A DNA stretch of 5,293 nt, from the NCBI GenBank assembly GCA_003158505.1, contig PMJK01000098.1, positions 11,594 to 16,886 of the forward strand, given 5' to 3'. The notes beneath the pieces are model-generated. The model did no database searches, was not told the DNA's origin, and was given only the letters and a program-made list of their open reading frames with translations. Source of the DNA: Holophagaceae bacterium. Lineage in GTDB: Bacteria > Acidobacteriota > Holophagae > Holophagales > Holophagaceae. The position numbers were made by a program, and so were the translations under genes. Below are positions 1-5,293 of this stretch, in pieces; position 1 is the first letter of the stretch; every line of letters starts with the position of its first letter.

Positions 1-242
1 GGCCGGGCCTGGGGGGCGTTCACCTTCAGCACGAAATCGGCCCCGCCCAGGAGCGCAGCCGCATCCGGCACCAGGGTGGCCCCTGCGTCCCGGTAAGCCT
101 GGTCCGGGAAGCATGCGGAGACTCCGGCTCCGGTTTCCACGGCCACCTCGAGGCCGAGGGTGATGAGTTTCTTGCAGGATTCCGGGTCCAGTGCGACGCG
201 GGTCTCTTCCGCCCTGATCTCCCTGGGAACGGCAATCTTCAT
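1..242 (-). CDS. pntA: NAD(P) transhydrogenase subunit alpha, N-terminal part (partial)
   Basis: The first 80 residues are visible; the 3' end lies beyond the left edge. The protein opens MKIAVPREIRAEETRVALDP and continues through VAVETGAGVSACFPDQAY and ADFVLKVNAPQA. This is the characteristic start of the alanine dehydrogenase/PntA N-terminal domain, and the MKIAVPRE plus ETRVAL pattern is typical of PntA. PntA carries the NAD(H)-binding domain I of the proton-translocating transhydrogenase. That membrane complex couples hydride transfer between NADH and NADP+ to the proton gradient and supplies NADPH. The ATG at 242-240 is preceded by a GAGGG Shine-Dalgarno-like stretch. The gene is divergent from the peptidase gene at 500, and its partners (pntB, or a split pntAA/pntAB) would lie off the left edge. 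Alanine dehydrogenase is the main alternative, because the two families share this domain. The split versus full-length form of the subunit cannot be told from here. Confidence 0.85.
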   Translation of the reverse strand, partial: MKIAVPREIRAEETRVALDPESCKKLITLGLEVAVETGAGVSACFPDQAYRDAGATLVPDAAALLGGADFVLKVNAPQAR

Positions 243-279
243 GGGGCCCTCAGCTGGAAAAACCGCCTGATGCAGACAC

Positions 280-308
280 CTTATCATTGGTAGACATTCA
301 TTGTTTAA
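280..308 (-). promoter_or_regulatory. Candidate sigma70-type promoter for pntA
   Basis: On the minus strand TTAAAC (308-303) and GATAAG (285-280) are separated by 17 bases. They match the -35 consensus at 3 of 6 positions and the -10 consensus at 4 of 6. Transcription would start near 273, leaving a leader of about 30 bases before the pntA ATG. The surrounding 286-330 stretch is markedly AT-rich in an otherwise GC-rich window. The call rests on pattern matching only. Confidence 0.35.
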
Positions 309-376
309 TATCGATTTTTTGCGAACCCCAATTCATGGCGCAGAGGCCTCGGCCACGAGTCATTCGATCGTTCCGA

Positions 377-419
377 ATTTTAAATTTTGCATTCTTTTTC
401 AGATCCAGGCGCTTATATT
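377..419 (+). promoter_or_regulatory. Candidate promoter region for the peptidase/NTF2 pair
   Basis: An A/T-tract (about 377-390, AATTTTAAATTTT, resembling an UP element) runs into TTGCAT at 387-392, and TATATT at 414-419 resembles a -10 box. The 21-base gap between the hexamers is too long for a standard sigma70 promoter; the better-spaced -35 (391-396) is a poor match. The region is therefore probably promoter-bearing, but the exact elements are uncertain. A short palindrome, GAAGG-G-CCTTC, sits at 438-448 in what would be the leader. Confidence 0.25.
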
Positions 420-499
420 TCTGCTGAGATCAACCCGGAAGGGCCTTCAGGTCCGCTGACAAATTCACCACCGAGTCCCTTTTAAGAAGGTCGATCATC

Positions 500-1207
500 A
501 TGGCGAAAGTGCCCCCTCCCATCCGCATTGGTCTGATCCCGGAACATCCCTCGAAGCATGGGGGACGACTCGGACGCCATCTTCAATTCGATGACCGCAG
601 CTGGAACTTCCGCGTTTCCCTTCGCAAAGGGGCGCTCATTCAGACCCGGACCTGGGACCGGACAGTGAAACCTTTCAACCAGGGGGATCTCGGATCCTGC
701 ACCGGCAATGGCGCCGTCGGCGTCATCTGCACAGATCCCTATCGGCAGAAGGGCATTCGGTATTCCGAGGCCTTGGCCCGCAAGGTCTATAGTCAGGCCA
801 CGAAGGATGACAGCATCGTGGGGGCCTGGCCACCGAAGGATACCGGTTCGACGGTGCTGGGTGCCATGAAGGCCCTCAAGGACCTCGGGATGGCGAAGGG
901 GTACCACTGGTGCTTCGGCCTGGATGATGTGCTCAAGACCCTCTCCACCCTTGGGCCCGTGGAGGTGGGACTGAGCTGGTACGAGGGCTTCGACAAGCCG
1001 GATGCCAAGGGGCTGGTGAAGATCGCGGGTTCAGTGCGCGGGGGCCATGCCTTCGAGCTGCTGGGCGTGGATGCGGAGAAGAAGCTGGTATGGGCGATCA
1101 ACTCCTGGGGCACGGACTGGGGCCTCCAGGGCCGCTTCGCTTTTTCATGGAAGGATCTCGACCGCCTGCTTCACGAGAATGGTGAAGCTTCTACCGTGAC
1201 CCTATGA
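500..1207 (+). CDS. Papain-fold (C1-like) cysteine peptidase, no propeptide
   Basis: This 235-residue protein has the full papain active-site set. The oxyanion-hole Gln61 and nucleophile Cys67 lie in NQGDLGSCTGN (60-70), the general base His183 in GGHAFELLGVD (181-191), and the orienting Asn201 in INSWGTDWG (200-208). The segment PPKDTGSTVLGAMKALKDLG (111-130) is the usual helix region between them. The length is close to mature papain, and neither a signal peptide nor an inhibitory propeptide is visible. It is therefore predicted to be cytoplasmic and made without the usual zymogen control. From memory, it resembles short C1-like proteins found in actinobacteria and their phages (inference). 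The ATG at 500 has AAGAAGG at 484-490, nine bases upstream. Its stop overlaps the start of the NTF2-like gene (ATGA), suggesting co-translation. The substrate is unknown; a transglutaminase-like or purely structural role is less likely because all catalytic residues are kept. Confidence 0.88.
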   Translation: MAKVPPPIRIGLIPEHPSKHGGRLGRHLQFDDRSWNFRVSLRKGALIQTRTWDRTVKPFNQGDLGSCTGNGAVGVICTDPYRQKGIRYSEALARKVYSQATKDDSIVGAWPPKDTGSTVLGAMKALKDLGMAKGYHWCFGLDDVLKTLSTLGPVEVGLSWYEGFDKPDAKGLVKIAGSVRGGHAFELLGVDAEKKLVWAINSWGTDWGLQGRFAFSWKDLDRLLHENGEASTVTL

Positions 1208-1611
1208 TCCCGCCGATGATCCGGGCCTTTGTCCTGGCCGCAGCCCTCGCAGTGCAGGCGGCTCCTTCGGCTGCCATCACGCCAGAGGCCCTGATCCAGA
1301 ATCAGGTCGATGCCTACAATGCGCATGACCTCGAGGCTTTTTCGGCCTGCTACGGGGAGGCCATCGAGTTCCGGACCATGGATGGGAAAGTGGGCCCCGA
1401 GAAAGGGCTGGCCGCCTTGCGGAAAGGCTATGCAGACCTATTCAAGCGGTTCCCGAAGCTGAAGGTGAAGATCCTCAAGCGGATCAGCCAGGGAGCCTTC
1501 GTCATCGACCAGGAACAGGCCGAAGGCATGGGCCCCAACCCCGTCACGGTCACCGCCATCTATGAAACCGCACAGGGTAAGATCGTCCGCGTCTGGTTCA
1601 TCGAGGGGTGA
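1204..1611 (+). CDS. Secreted NTF2/SnoaL-like fold protein
   Basis: This 135-residue protein begins with a signal peptide: Arg7 is followed by a hydrophobic alanine-rich core (about 8-20) and a likely cleavage after SAA at 24. The rest fits the NTF2-like/SnoaL fold. It has a first helix with QVDAYNAHDLEAFSACY (34-50), then AIEFRTMDG, then a helix ALRKGYADLFKRFP (71-84), and closing strands that include VTVTAIYETAQGKIVRVWFIEG (114-135). This cone-shaped fold serves in isomerases, hydrolases, dehydratases and ligand-binding proteins. The sequence does not settle which applies, and no specific enzyme can be named. The protein probably works in the periplasm. The ATG at 1204 overlaps the stop of the peptidase gene by four bases (ATGA), so translational coupling is likely. 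A second Met at codon 5 (1216) is an alternative start that would keep the signal peptide. Confidence 0.8.
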   Translation: MIPPMIRAFVLAAALAVQAAPSAAITPEALIQNQVDAYNAHDLEAFSACYGEAIEFRTMDGKVGPEKGLAALRKGYADLFKRFPKLKVKILKRISQGAFVIDQEQAEGMGPNPVTVTAIYETAQGKIVRVWFIEG

Positions 1612-1655
1612 TGCACGGGGAGCCGAACCACCGGTCCACCATGGAAGCGGTTTCG

Positions 1656-2528
1656 TTACAATCCCCGGGCCCATTCCGGGCGCAGCTGGACTCGCCCAGC
1701 CAGCGCCTCGTCGATGGAGGCCAGGATTGCCTCGCGATCGCGTGGCAGGCGGCCTCCAATGGGGAGGTAGTTGGAGGCATGGTTGGAGCGGAAAATGGCG
1801 GAGCTGAGGTGGGTCTCCTCCACGAACCAGCGCAGTTCGGTGAGCAGACCCAGCACATCAGGCAGCTCGAAGCGCCTCTGGTCCTCCAGTCTGGAGATGG
1901 GTGTGCCCGGAATCACCGTCAGGGTGAGGGTGGAGAGGAAGCGGGGATCCATCGCCGTGGCCAGGCGCCCGGAAGCTCGCGCATGTTCTTCGCTGCGCTC
2001 GCGGCCACCAGCCCCGAGCAGGAAGATCAGCGACTGTTCCATCCCGGCTTCCCTGGCCTTGCGGGCCGCCTCGATATGTTCGGCGGTGCTGGCGCCCTTG
2101 GCGAGGCGGCGCAGGGTCACGTCGTCTCCGGATTCGGGTCCGATGTAGAGCAGCGAGAGTCCCCATTTTCGGAGACGATCCAGTTCCTCTGATGATTTTT
2201 CCAGCAGGTTCCGCGCCGTGGCATAGGTGCTGACGCGCCGGAGGCGCGGGAACGAGGCGGCCAGGGCTCGAAGGATGGGTTCCCAATGATCAAGACCCAT
2301 GCCCAGCGGATCGCCGTCGGCCACGAAGACGTGCCGCACCTCCTCTGCAGATCTCCCACTTCCCTCGGAGATCTCGGCCAGCACGGCATCGAGTGGCCTG
2401 ACCTGGTACCGTTTTCCGCGGTACATCGCACAGTAGGTGCAGGCGTTCCAGGAACAGCCAAGGGTGGCCTGGAGGATGAACGAGTCGGCCTCGCTCGGTG
2501 GACGGAACAGGGGTTCGTCGTAGCGCAC
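1656..2528 (-). CDS. Radical SAM protein of unknown function
   Basis: From a GTG at 2528 this encodes 290 residues. The 4Fe-4S/SAM cluster motif is CSWNACTYC (Cys25, Cys30, Cys33), with CX4CX2C spacing rather than the textbook CX3CX2C. MYRGKRYQVRPL follows directly. Further family marks are FVADGDPL (68-75), GPESGDD (130-136, SAM ribose/carboxylate region), LLGAGGRERSEEHA (about 170-183) and a C-terminal SNHASNYLP (248-256). The pattern RYDEPLFRPPSEA...LGCSxNxCTYCxMY belongs to a widespread group of uncharacterised Fe-S oxidoreductases (COG1032-like, from memory). No B12 domain is seen and no substrate can be assigned. The open frame continues to a TTG at 2612, just after an in-frame TAA at 2624-2622. 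I prefer GTG 2528 because GGGAGA lies eight bases upstream, conserved sequence starts there, and the extra 28 residues are Gly/Pro-rich. TTG at 2558 is another option. The gene converges on the NTF2-like gene and diverges from the dehydrogenase. Confidence 0.85.
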   Translation of the reverse strand: MRYDEPLFRPPSEADSFILQATLGCSWNACTYCAMYRGKRYQVRPLDAVLAEISEGSGRSAEEVRHVFVADGDPLGMGLDHWEPILRALAASFPRLRRVSTYATARNLLEKSSEELDRLRKWGLSLLYIGPESGDDVTLRRLAKGASTAEHIEAARKAREAGMEQSLIFLLGAGGRERSEEHARASGRLATAMDPRFLSTLTLTVIPGTPISRLEDQRRFELPDVLGLLTELRWFVEETHLSSAIFRSNHASNYLPIGGRLPRDREAILASIDEALAGRVQLRPEWARGL

Positions 2529-2536
2529 AAGCCCAT

Positions 2537-2542
2537 TCTCCC
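2537..2542 (-). promoter_or_regulatory. Ribosome binding site deciding the radical SAM start
   Basis: GGGAGA on the minus strand ends eight bases before GTG at 2528-2526. Neither upstream TTG candidate (2612, 2558) has a comparable purine-rich site at the right distance. This is the main reason for choosing the shorter protein. Confidence 0.5.
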
Positions 2543-2653
2543 GTGTCAGGCCGGGCAATGGTGGGAAATCCGGCGGTTGCCCCCCCGGCCCGCCGGGCTT
2601 CCAGTCCGCCAACCCGGTGCTTTAGAATCGGGGGTACCATCACCAGCCCTGCG

Positions 2654-2694
2654 GGTTCAACGGGACGTTCATGGGTTTGGTGTTCCGTTGAATC
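2654..2694. repeat. Long inverted repeat between divergent genes (operator or leader hairpin)
   Basis: TTCAACGGGAC at 2656-2666 is mirrored by GTTCCGTTGAA at 2682-2692. Ten of eleven positions are complementary, and the exception is a G-T wobble. Including flanking wobble and G-C pairs, 2654-2667 can pair with 2681-2694, leaving a 13-base loop. The outer eight bases (TTCAACGG/CCGTTGAA) are perfect. It lies 26 bases before the dehydrogenase ATG and on the promoter side of the radical SAM gene. It could be a two-half-site operator for a dimeric regulator serving both genes, or a hairpin in the dehydrogenase leader. No T-run follows on either strand, so a standard terminator is unlikely. Confidence 0.6.
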
Positions 2695-2719
2695 GGTCAG
2701 GCATCCCTGCGAGGCCTTC

Positions 2720-3484
2720 ATGAAGACCCAGAGCAACCACATCCTCATCACCGGCGGCGGCTCGGGGATCGGGCGAGGGCTGGCTGAAGCCTTCCACGCT
2801 CTCGGCAACCAGGTCATCATCGCCGGCCGGCGCAAGCAGGTCCTGGACCAGACCACCGAAGCCAACCCTGGCATGGCGTCCTACGTGGTCGATCTCCAGA
2901 ATCCAAAGGAGACCCGCGATTTCGCAGCCCAGATCTCCCGGGACTTCCCCGCCCTGAACGTCGTGGTCAACAACTCCGGGATCATGCGGGCCGAGAATCT
3001 TCTGGCCCAGCCGGACGATCTCGCCGACATGGAAGCCATCGTCGCCACGAACCTGCTGGGTCCCATTCGTCTGACCGCAGCCCTGCTGCCCCATCTTCGA
3101 AGGCAGCCGAGGTCCGTGATCATGAATGTCTCTTCCGGGCTGGCCTTCCTCCCCTTGGCGATGACTCCTACCTACTGCGCCACCAAGGCCGCGCTGCACT
3201 CCTATACCGAGTCCCTTCGGTACCAGCTCAAAGGGAGCCCGGTCGAGGTCATGGAGCTGGTTCCCCCCTATGTGGCCACGGACCTCATGAATGGCGCCGA
3301 CGATCCCCGCGCCATGCCCCTGGGGGCTTTCATCGCCGAGGTCATGGACCTCCTCAGGACGCGACCCGAGGCGACCGAGGTCTGCGTGGAGAACGTGAAA
3401 CGCCTTCGGTTCGCCGCCGAAACTGGGAAATACGAGGACTTGTTCCAGGGCTTCAACGACGCCATGACGCAGGATCGCCACTAA
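2720..3484 (+). CDS. DltE-type short-chain dehydrogenase/reductase
   Basis: This 254-residue classical SDR has a Rossmann nucleotide motif TGGGSGIG (11-18) and AGRR at 35-38, whose arginines suggest NADP(H) preference. It also has NNSG (84-87, in place of the common NNAG), Asn111, Ser138/Ser139 and the catalytic Tyr152-x3-Lys156 (YCATK). The substrate end, PPYVATDLMNGADDPRAMPLGAFIAEVMDLL...FQGFNDAM, is typical of the DltE-like branch (COG3967). DltE was named after a teichoic-acid D-alanylation locus, but these homologues occur widely without dlt genes, and none is seen here, so the substrate is unknown. The ATG at 2720 has GAGG at 2711-2714. The frame stays open upstream to 2498, but that part overlaps the radical SAM gene and lacks SDR homology, while the Rossmann strand begins right after this ATG. 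It stands alone, divergent from the radical SAM gene and convergent with napB. Confidence 0.88.
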   Translation: MKTQSNHILITGGGSGIGRGLAEAFHALGNQVIIAGRRKQVLDQTTEANPGMASYVVDLQNPKETRDFAAQISRDFPALNVVVNNSGIMRAENLLAQPDDLADMEAIVATNLLGPIRLTAALLPHLRRQPRSVIMNVSSGLAFLPLAMTPTYCATKAALHSYTESLRYQLKGSPVEVMELVPPYVATDLMNGADDPRAMPLGAFIAEVMDLLRTRPEATEVCVENVKRLRFAAETGKYEDLFQGFNDAMTQDRH

Positions 3485-3491
3485 GGAAAGT

Positions 3492-3538
3492 GGCCAGTCC
3501 GAACGTTGATCCTGCCGTTTCGGGGCAGCACTAGGGCC
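3492..3538. terminator. Possible weak bidirectional terminator between convergent genes
   Basis: CTGCC (3512-3516) pairs with GGCAG (3524-3528) around a seven-base loop. An outer arm, GGCCAGT (3492-3498), can pair with ACT-ag-GGCC (3530-3538) with a two-base bulge. The outer arm reaches into the last codons of napB. There is no T-run on either side, so intrinsic termination would be inefficient; the placement in the 46-base convergent gap is the main argument. Confidence 0.25.
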
Positions 3539-3983
3539 GGTAGGTACTCCCAACGAGCAGCCGTGCATCCGTCCGCGAAACGTGGCAGGAGATGCAGACA
3601 TACCGGGATCCGGCGAGCTGCTTGCCCTTGGCATGAGGGGCGCGACGGAGGTCCACGAAATGGCTGCCGGGAATCGGGGTAGCCTCACCCTTTCTCTTGG
3701 GGCCCGGGACTGCGTGACAGTCCATGCAGAGGTTGGAGCTCCGGGTGATGGGAAGGCAGTCCGAAAGACCATGCGGGATGATCGGGGGTGTCTCCCTGTT
3801 GATGCGCTTGGGCAGGGGCTTCTCCCCGGGAGCGGAGCCCTCGTCCTGGTGGAGTGGCGGGGCAGGTATCTCGAACACGGAGGTGTGGGATAGCCCAAGG
3901 CTGCTGTCGTGTATGGGCTTCGGCGGAGGACCCGCCACAAGCACGGTGGCGCAGAGGGAGAGCAGCAGGACGGCGCGATGCAT
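3531..3983 (-). CDS. napB: Periplasmic nitrate reductase diheme cytochrome c subunit NapB
   Basis: This 150-residue protein has a short signal peptide (hydrophobic 4-17, cleavage near VLVA-G). Its two heme c sites are CMDCH (Cys86, Cys89, His90) and CISCH (Cys130, Cys133, His134). The context is NapB-like: PPIIPHGLSDCLPITRSSNLC, PIPGSHFVD and RYVCISCHVSRTDARLLVGSTY. His71 and His108 are the likely distal ligands, giving bis-His hemes as in known NapB proteins. NapB passes electrons from a quinol-oxidising partner (NapC or NapGH type) to the NapA 4Fe-4S cluster in the periplasm. The ATG at 3983-3981 has a strong AGGAGA at 3996-3991. That site overlaps the napA stop codon, so the two genes form a tightly linked operon. 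Cys76, outside the heme motifs, is unusual. No further nap gene follows on this strand, since the dehydrogenase gene converges after 46 bases. Confidence 0.93.
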   Translation of the reverse strand: MHRAVLLLSLCATVLVAGPPPKPIHDSSLGLSHTSVFEIPAPPLHQDEGSAPGEKPLPKRINRETPPIIPHGLSDCLPITRSSNLCMDCHAVPGPKRKGEATPIPGSHFVDLRRAPHAKGKQLAGSRYVCISCHVSRTDARLLVGSTYRP

Positions 3984-3994
3984 GGTTGATTCTC

Positions 3995-5293
3995 CTAGAT
4001 GGCCTTGGAGATGCGGATGGCGCACTTCTTGAAGTCCGTTTCCTTGGAGATCGGGCAGGTGGCGTCGAGCGTCACCTTGTTGATGAAGACGCCCTCGTCG
4101 AACCAAGGCACATAGACGAGTCCTCGGGGTACCTTGTTCCGGCCCCCCAGCGTGACCCGGGCCTGGATCTTCCCTCTCCTCGATTCGATCCAGGCGAGGT
4201 CCCCGGCCTTGAGTCCGCGCTGTTCGGCATCCTTGGCGTGGATGAAGAGCAGGGCTTCCGGCACCGCCGCATGGAGCTGAGGCACTCGCCGGGTCATGGA
4301 GCCCGAGTGCCAGTGTTCCAGCACGCGCCCGGTGCAAAGCCACAGGTCGTAGGTGGCGTCCGGTGACTCCGGGGGTTCCTGCCAGGGGCGGAAGAAGATC
4401 TTCGCCTTTCCGGGCAGCGCCACCGGGTTGCCGGGCTTGGGCCCGTCGAGGTCGCCGGAGAGCAGCTTCTTCATGGCCGTTCCGTAGAAGTCGATGCCAG
4501 AACCCTTCTTCGCATAAGGATCGTACTGGTCGTTGAAACGCCAGCGCGTCTCCTTGCCGTCCACCACGGGCCATCGCAGGCCGGACACTTCCCGGCGGAA
4601 GTACACGTCGAAAGGCGCGAGGTCGTGGCCGTGCCCCAACCCAAAGTGCCGGTACTCCTCGAACAGCGCCTTCTCTGGGAACCACTTGATCCCGGCATGG
4701 ATGGCCGTGGAGTTCGGTTTGCCCCAGGCCACCGGATCAGGCCAGGCGAACTGCTTGGCGGCGGGAGTGGCGAAAAGCACCTCGTAAAGGGTGCTGTCCG
4801 GCTTGTGGCCGAGTGCCTCTGCCGCCGGAAGGACCGCTGGCAACTTGCCCTTCTCGTAGCCCTCGGCGTCCAGGCCGGGTACCTTCTGCTCGCCCCAGAC
4901 CTCGGCCAGCGTGAAGCGCTTGGAGAATTCCATCATCTGCCACACGTCGCTGCGGGCCTCCCCGGGCGGGAGCACCACCTGGCGCCAGAGCTGGGTCCGC
5001 CGCTCGGCGTTCCCGTAGCCGCCCCACTTTTCGTAGATCATCGCCGAAGGTAGGACGAGGTCCGCCACCTTGGCGGACAAGGTCGGGTAGACATCCGACA
5101 CCACGATGAAGTTGTCGAGCTTCCGGGCGGCCTCGATCCAGTGGTTGGCGTTGGCCGAGGACTGGAAGGGGTTGGTGACCTGGATCCAGAGCCAGCGGAC
5201 CTTGCCATCCTCCAGGTCGCGCATCATCTGGACGATGTGGCTGCCCACCTTCGGGTTGAGGGTATTGTGCGGCAGGTTCCAGATCTCTTCCGC
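3995..5293 (-). CDS. napA: Periplasmic nitrate reductase catalytic subunit NapA, C-terminal half (partial)
   Basis: 432 residues are visible; the N-terminus, Tat signal and 4Fe-4S domain lie beyond the right edge, and the frame is open to base 5293. NapA reduces nitrate to nitrite at a Mo-bis-MGD centre in the periplasm. Residue numbers below count from the window edge. Diagnostic segments are NFIVVSDVYPTLSAKVADLVLPSAM, YGNAERRTQLWR (93-104), GLRWPVVDGKETRWR, TGRVLEHWHSGSMTRR (321-336, start of the molybdopterin dinucleotide-binding domain) and LDATCPISKETDFKKCAIRI near the end. The AMIYEKWGGYGN and NPFQSSANANHW stretches resemble NapA of epsilon/delta-proteobacteria more than the enterobacterial form. 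After FYG there is an extra stretch of about 20 residues (272-298) compared with E. coli NapA as I recall it. The TAG stop at 3997-3995 lies 11 bases before the napB start. The in-frame GTG at 5248 is an internal Val, since conserved NapA sequence (AEEIWNLPHNTLNPK) precedes it. Confidence 0.93.
   Translation of the reverse strand, partial: AEEIWNLPHNTLNPKVGSHIVQMMRDLEDGKVRWLWIQVTNPFQSSANANHWIEAARKLDNFIVVSDVYPTLSAKVADLVLPSAMIYEKWGGYGNAERRTQLWRQVVLPPGEARSDVWQMMEFSKRFTLAEVWGEQKVPGLDAEGYEKGKLPAVLPAAEALGHKPDSTLYEVLFATPAAKQFAWPDPVAWGKPNSTAIHAGIKWFPEKALFEEYRHFGLGHGHDLAPFDVYFRREVSGLRWPVVDGKETRWRFNDQYDPYAKKGSGIDFYGTAMKKLLSGDLDGPKPGNPVALPGKAKIFFRPWQEPPESPDATYDLWLCTGRVLEHWHSGSMTRRVPQLHAAVPEALLFIHAKDAEQRGLKAGDLAWIESRRGKIQARVTLGGRNKVPRGLVYVPWFDEGVFINKVTLDATCPISKETDFKKCAIRISKAI

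Noticed and set aside
482..1113. Minus-strand frames of 141 and 106 residues opposite the peptidase gene
   Set aside because: No motif, and antisense to a gene with a complete papain active site.
1612..1655. Possible terminator in the 44-base gap between the convergent NTF2-like and radical SAM genes
   Set aside because: Only short, imperfect complementarity around CCGGT/ACCGG-like pieces and no T-run; not enough to call a terminator.
1608..2192. 194-residue plus-strand frame opposite the radical SAM gene
   Set aside because: It has no recognisable motif and is fully covered by the minus-strand radical SAM gene with its conserved cysteines and family blocks. It is an antisense shadow.
2498..2719. 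74-codon N-terminal extension of the dehydrogenase
   Set aside because: It overlaps the radical SAM coding region, crosses the inverted repeat and shows no SDR homology; the Rossmann beta strand begins just after the ATG at 2720.
2669..3940. 423-residue minus-strand open frame antisense to the dehydrogenase and continuing through the napB region
   Set aside because: It is a low-complexity GC-rich shadow. Its plus-strand partner has a complete SDR motif set, and napB uses a different minus-strand frame with two heme motifs. No recognisable domain appears in the long frame.
3531..4685. 384-residue minus-strand frame that reads through the napA 3' end into napB, looking like a fusion protein
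   Set aside because: Its first 234 residues are napA read in the wrong frame. napB has its own signal peptide, ATG and strong ribosome binding site at 3983, so there is no fusion.
1..5293. CRISPR arrays, tRNA/rRNA genes, insertion-sequence ends or toxin-antitoxin pairs
   Set aside because: No regularly spaced direct repeats, cloverleaf-type RNA, transposase or terminal inverted repeats were seen. All substantial coding space is accounted for by the six genes.

Overview
The window is a GC-rich bacterial segment with tightly packed genes, GC-rich third codon positions and ATG, GTG or TTG starts. It carries six genes, two of them cut by the window edges. The only clearly AT-richer stretch is the divergent promoter region at about 243-499. 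The periplasmic nitrate reductase, proton-translocating transhydrogenase and cytochrome c point to a Gram-negative respiratory organism. The NapA sequence has epsilon/delta-proteobacterial features, such as the AMIYEKWGGYGNAERRTQ segment, but base composition argues against an AT-rich epsilonproteobacterium. A deltaproteobacterial-type or acidobacterial (Geothrix/Holophaga-like) source is a guess from general knowledge, not something the sequence proves.

Layout from left to right. At 1-242 on the minus strand is the N-terminus of NAD(P) transhydrogenase subunit alpha (pntA), running out of the window. A divergent, AT-rich regulatory gap follows. At 500-1611 on the plus strand is a two-gene unit: a propeptide-less papain-fold (C1-like) cysteine peptidase, joined by an ATGA start/stop overlap to a secreted NTF2/SnoaL-fold protein. 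Convergent to it, on the minus strand, is an uncharacterised radical SAM protein (about 1656-2528). Divergent from that, on the plus strand, is a DltE-type short-chain dehydrogenase (2720-3484). The gap between the last two holds a long, nearly perfect inverted repeat, the most notable non-coding signal in the window. Convergent to the dehydrogenase is the minus-strand napA-napB pair (3531-5293). napA enters from the right edge with its 5' half missing, and napB follows 11 bases later.

Functionally, only napA-napB form an obvious complex: the catalytic Mo-bisMGD/4Fe-4S subunit and its diheme electron-entry subunit in the periplasm. The peptidase/NTF2 pair is probably co-translated, but its role is unknown. 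The remaining genes look like independent single-gene transcription units. No tRNA, rRNA, CRISPR array or insertion sequence is visible. I see no convincing new multi-gene system. The items most worth checking are the inverted repeat, the peptidase/NTF2 pair and the short nap locus end.
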